From JACCTU01 sp963737405 (GTDB lineage Bacteria > Actinomycetota > Thermoleophilia > Gaiellales > Gaiellaceae): a stretch of DNA of 64,000 nucleotides. Both the position numbers and the translations under genes were made by a program. This document shows, piece by piece, positions 61,297-64,000 of the stretch (the stretch's first letter is position 1; each line of letters opens with the position of its first letter). The notes below the pieces were generated by a model. It ran no database searches and was not told where the DNA came from. It was given only the letters and a program-made list of their open reading frames with translations. The stretch is taken from assembly GCA_963737405.1 (NCBI GenBank), contig CAVTSL010000013.1, positions 1 through 64,000 of the forward strand. The letters are read 5' to 3'.

Positions 61297-63105
61297 GTGG
61301 CAAAGCTCGTCGACACCACGATCCGACTGCTCGGGCAGGAGCCGCTTGCCGGGCGCGTTCCGAACGCCGAGCTGCTCCGACTCGCCGAGATCCTCGACCG
61401 CGCCGGCTTCGCCTACCTCGAGATCTCGGGCGGCGGCGTGTTCGACAGCGCGGTGCGCCGCGGCGTCGAGAGCCCGTGGGAGCGGATCCGCTCGATCCAT
61501 GCGCGGGTCAAGACGCCGCTCGGGCTCGCGCTTCGCGGTCGCTTCCTGGTCGGCTCGCGCCCCGTCGGCGGCGAGTTCGCGCGGCGCTTCGTCGCCTCCG
61601 CAGCGGAGAACGGGATCGACGTCTTCCGGCTGCACGATCCGCTGAACGACGTCTCGAACCTGCGCGAGGCGGCCGAGGCGATCGCCGAGGCAGAGCGCGA
61701 GTTCGAGGCAGGCCTCGTCTACAGCCCGGGCCCCGCCGGCGAGGTCGACACCCTGGTCGAGCAGGCGCGGAAGCTGCCCGAGCTCGGTGCCGCGCGCGTC
61801 GTCGTGCACGACCCGACCGGCTCGCTCGGCCCGCACGGCGCGGCCGAGCTGGTCGAGCGCGTCGGCGAGGCGAGCGGCCTGCCCGTCGGCGTCTACGCGC
61901 AGGGCGCGGGAGGCAACGCGATGTCCGCGGCGCTCGAGGCGATCCGCGTCGGCGCCGACCTTGCGGCCTGCGCCGTCTACCCGGTCGCGCTCGCCGTCTA
62001 CCGCGTGTCGGGGGAGTCGCTCGCGCAGGCGCTCGCCGGCCTCGGCTTCGACACGGGCGTCGACGTCGCCGCGCTCTGGGAGGCGTCCGAGATCGTCGAC
62101 CAGCACATCGGCGACCAGCCGGTCACGCCGCTCGCGCCCCGCGTCGCGGTGCGTTCCGCCGAGCACGGCCTGCCCGCGGGTCTCGTCGCCGGCATCGACG
62201 CGAGCCTGCGCCTCCAGAACAGCGGCGACCGCCTCGACGACGTGCTCGAAGAGCTCTCTCGAATCCGGGCGGAGGTCGGCTCGCCGCCGCTCGCCGCGCC
62301 GATCGGCCAGATCCTCGGCTCGCAGGCGCTGATCCACGTGCTCTCGGCGCAGCGCTACCTGCCGGTCGTCGACGAGCTGCGCGAGCTCGTCTTGGGCGAG
62401 TACGGCACGCCGCCCGGCCCCGTCGACCCGGCGGTCAAGCGCGCGGTCGAGCTCGTGACCGACGACACTCCGGACGAGGATCCGATCACGCTCGAGGACG
62501 TGCGGGAGCAGACCCAGGGTCTCGCCTCGAGCGAGGAGGAGCTCCTGCTCGTCGGGCTCTTCGGCGAGGAGGCCGAGGCGCTTCTCCGCTCCATCCGCGG
62601 CCGGGCGGGGGGCGACGACTCGCTCGAGTCCCGCGGGATCGAGCAGTCGCGCGCCGAGCGGATCCGCGAGATCGTGCGCGTCGTCCAGGAGTCGGGCGTC
62701 GCCGAGGTGACGATCGAGGAGAGCGGGATGCGCGTCTCCGTCCGCCGGCAGCCGGAGGCCGGCGCCGCGCCCGCCCCTGCTCCTGCGCCCGCGGGCGTCG
62801 AGGAGCTTGTTTTCGAGCCGGCGACGGCGCCGCCCGTCACGAACGGCTACGTCCGCGTCGAGGCGCCGATGGTCGGCACCTTCTACCGCGCCTCCCAGCC
62901 GGGCGCGCCGCCGTACGTCGAGGAGGGCGACGCGGTCGCCGCCGGGCAGACGCTCTGCATCCTCGAGGCGATGAAGCTGATGAACGAGATCAAGACGGAG
63001 CACGAGGGCGTCGTCCGGAAGATCCACGCCCAGAACGCCCAGCCGGTCGAGTACGGCCAGCTCCTGTTCGAGCTCGAGCCGCTCCCCGGCCGTCCTCTTG
63101 TTTAA
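61297..63105 (+). CDS. accB: Biotin carboxyl carrier protein fused to a degenerate carboxyltransferase (OadA/PycB-like) domain
   Basis: The product is 602 residues from GTG 61297. Residues 1-about 430 match the carboxyltransferase barrel of pyruvate carboxylase/oxaloacetate decarboxylase (LEISGGGVFDSAVRRGVESP, AENGIDVFRLHDPLNDVSNL). The catalytic residues are replaced, however: DTTLRDxHQS reads DTTIRLLGQE, the carbamylated Lys is His171 (VVHDPTG), and the HxH metal ligands read VYAQ at 199-202. Residues about 450-602 are AccB, with a start like IREIVRVVQESGVAEVTIEE, an Ala/Pro linker, and biotinyl Lys560 in EAMKLMNEI. AccC follows with an 8-bp overlap, so it serves acyl-CoA carboxylase. Confidence 0.9.
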   Translation: MAKLVDTTIRLLGQEPLAGRVPNAELLRLAEILDRAGFAYLEISGGGVFDSAVRRGVESPWERIRSIHARVKTPLGLALRGRFLVGSRPVGGEFARRFVASAAENGIDVFRLHDPLNDVSNLREAAEAIAEAEREFEAGLVYSPGPAGEVDTLVEQARKLPELGAARVVVHDPTGSLGPHGAAELVERVGEASGLPVGVYAQGAGGNAMSAALEAIRVGADLAACAVYPVALAVYRVSGESLAQALAGLGFDTGVDVAALWEASEIVDQHIGDQPVTPLAPRVAVRSAEHGLPAGLVAGIDASLRLQNSGDRLDDVLEELSRIRAEVGSPPLAAPIGQILGSQALIHVLSAQRYLPVVDELRELVLGEYGTPPGPVDPAVKRAVELVTDDTPDEDPITLEDVREQTQGLASSEEELLLVGLFGEEAEALLRSIRGRAGGDDSLESRGIEQSRAERIREIVRVVQESGVAEVTIEESGMRVSVRRQPEAGAAPAPAPAPAGVEELVFEPATAPPVTNGYVRVEAPMVGTFYRASQPGAPPYVEEGDAVAAGQTLCILEAMKLMNEIKTEHEGVVRKIHAQNAQPVEYGQLLFELEPLPGRPLV

Positions 63106-64000
63106 GCGGGTCCTCGTCGCGAACCGCGGCGAGGTCGCGATGCGCGTGATCCGTGCGCTGCACGAGCTCGGCGCCGAGGCGGTCGCCGTCTACTCGACGG
63201 CCGACGCCGACTCGATGCACGTCCGGCTCGCGGACCAGGCCGTCTGCATCGGCCCCCCGGCCGCCGCGGAGAGCTACCTCCGGATCCCGAACGTCATCGC
63301 CGCGGCCGAGACGACCGGCTGCGAGGCAGTGCACCCCGGCTGGGGCTTCCTCGCGGAGAACCCGGCGTTCGTGACCGCGTGCGAGGAGAACGACCTCGTC
63401 TTCGTCGGGCCCGACGCGGAGGTGATGGCGCGGATGGGCGACAAGACGCACGCGAAGGCCGAGCTCCGCGCGGCGGGCGTCCCGCTCGTGCCGGGCACCG
63501 AGGGCTCGACGACGCTCGACGAGGCGCGCACCGTCGGTGGCGAGGTCGGCTACCCGATCATGCTCAAGGCGAGCGCAGGCGGCGGCGGCAAGGGCATGCG
63601 CCTCGTCCAGTTTCCCGACGACCTCGAGGACGCGTACGGAAGCGCCGCCGCCGAGGCCCAGGCCGCGTTCGGCGACGGGAGCCTGTACGTCGAGAAGGTG
63701 GTCAGGCCCGCGCGCCACGTCGAGATCCAGGTGCTCTGCGACACGCACGGCAACGTGCTCACGCTCGGCGAGCGCGAGTGCTCGATTCAGCGCCGCCACC
63801 AGAAGCTCGTCGAGGAGTCGCCCTCGCCGGCGCTCGATCCGGACACGCGTGAGGCGATGGAGGAGGCTGCCGAGCGCGCCTGCCGCGCGATCGGGTACCG
63901 CAACGCCGGCACGTTCGAGTTCCTGCTCGGGCCCGACCGGAGCTTCTACTTCATCGAGCTGAACTGCCGCCTCCAGGTCGAGCACCCGGTGACGGAGCTC
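63098..64000 (+). CDS. accC: Biotin carboxylase subunit (3' end outside window)
   Basis: 301 residues are visible from a TTG start (LFKRVLVANRGEVAMRVIRA). The N-terminal domain, ATP-grasp LKASAGGGGKGMRLVQFPDD, EKVVRPARHVEIQVLCDTHG, GERECSIQRRHQKLVEESPS and ELNCRLQVEHPVTEL are present. It carboxylates biotin on the AccB fusion using ATP and bicarbonate. The usual ELNTRLQVEHP or EMNTRLQVEHP carries Cys in place of Thr here. The gene overlaps accB by 8 bp and runs off the end of the window. Confidence 0.94.
   Translation, partial: MFKRVLVANRGEVAMRVIRALHELGAEAVAVYSTADADSMHVRLADQAVCIGPPAAAESYLRIPNVIAAAETTGCEAVHPGWGFLAENPAFVTACEENDLVFVGPDAEVMARMGDKTHAKAELRAAGVPLVPGTEGSTTLDEARTVGGEVGYPIMLKASAGGGGKGMRLVQFPDDLEDAYGSAAAEAQAAFGDGSLYVEKVVRPARHVEIQVLCDTHGNVLTLGERECSIQRRHQKLVEESPSPALDPDTREAMEEAAERACRAIGYRNAGTFEFLLGPDRSFYFIELNCRLQVEHPVTEL

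Noticed and set aside
59094..61319. A 741-codon minus-strand open frame
   Set aside because: It lies fully opposite aroQ/pepP/efp, whose products are strongly conserved. Its composition is the Arg/Asp/Leu-rich pattern of antisense frames.

Overview
The window is very GC-rich DNA, densely packed with genes that often overlap by 1-16 bp and frequently use GTG or TTG starts. Gene content and order suggest an actinobacterium. Examples are the run alaS-ruvX-mltG-aroE, then aroC-aroK/B-aroQ-pepP-efp-accB-accC, a tad pilus locus, class III cyclases and a SigB-type sigma factor. My best guess is an uncultured member of the Thermoleophilia (Gaiella or Solirubrobacter relatives); this is inference from content, not a phylogeny.

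Region 1 (1-8483) looks like an integrated genomic island. A 22-bp copy of the 3' end of tRNA-Glu lies at the very start of the window, in the same orientation as the intact tRNA-Glu at 8484-8556. Between the copies sit redox and protein-quality-control genes: DsbA-like oxidoreductase, peroxiredoxin, Crp/Fnr regulator, phosphoesterase-like protein, Hsp20, ClpC-type disaggregase and a membrane protein. A near-identical 20-bp palindrome occurs in front of the peroxiredoxin gene and in the divergent region upstream of the Crp-family gene, so this gene set may form a small regulon. No integrase is visible.

Region 2 (8601-12410) is a copper module (copZ-copA-csoR, with a perfect CsoR-type operator) facing a secreted PQQ-type dehydrogenase. 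Region 3 (12419-22409) is a full tad/flp type IVb pilus operon on the minus strand: two duplicated Flp pilins, TadE, a TadG-like protein, CpaB, TadZ, TadA, a VWA-TadB fusion, TadC and a long coiled-coil protein. Region 4 (22410-33607) holds cell-envelope and hypothetical genes, tRNA-Gln, an HD protein, two ABC exporters, a hydrolase-cyclase fusion, a methyltransferase and a uracil-DNA glycosylase. Region 5 (33629-39436) is a histidine-degradation operon (glutamate formimidoyltransferase, hutH, hutU, hutI). Region 6 (39433-49171) carries hisS-aspS, envelope and coiled-coil proteins, mnmA with an unusual N-terminal extension, and a DUF948/RsbW-like/SigB stress-sigma operon. Region 7 (49194-64000) is a housekeeping run: alanyl-tRNA synthetase, shikimate pathway genes with an aroK-aroB fusion, EF-P, and the biotin part of acyl-CoA carboxylase. 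There the biotin carrier is fused to a carboxyltransferase-like domain that has lost its catalytic residues.

Sequence quality matters for every call. Many genes are interrupted by single-base indels in G/C-rich tracts while the protein sequence on both sides stays perfectly conserved. By hand I count about 18 in the first 8.2 kb and about 9 in the remaining 55 kb. Most look like uncorrected sequencing errors, although real decay of the island cannot be excluded.
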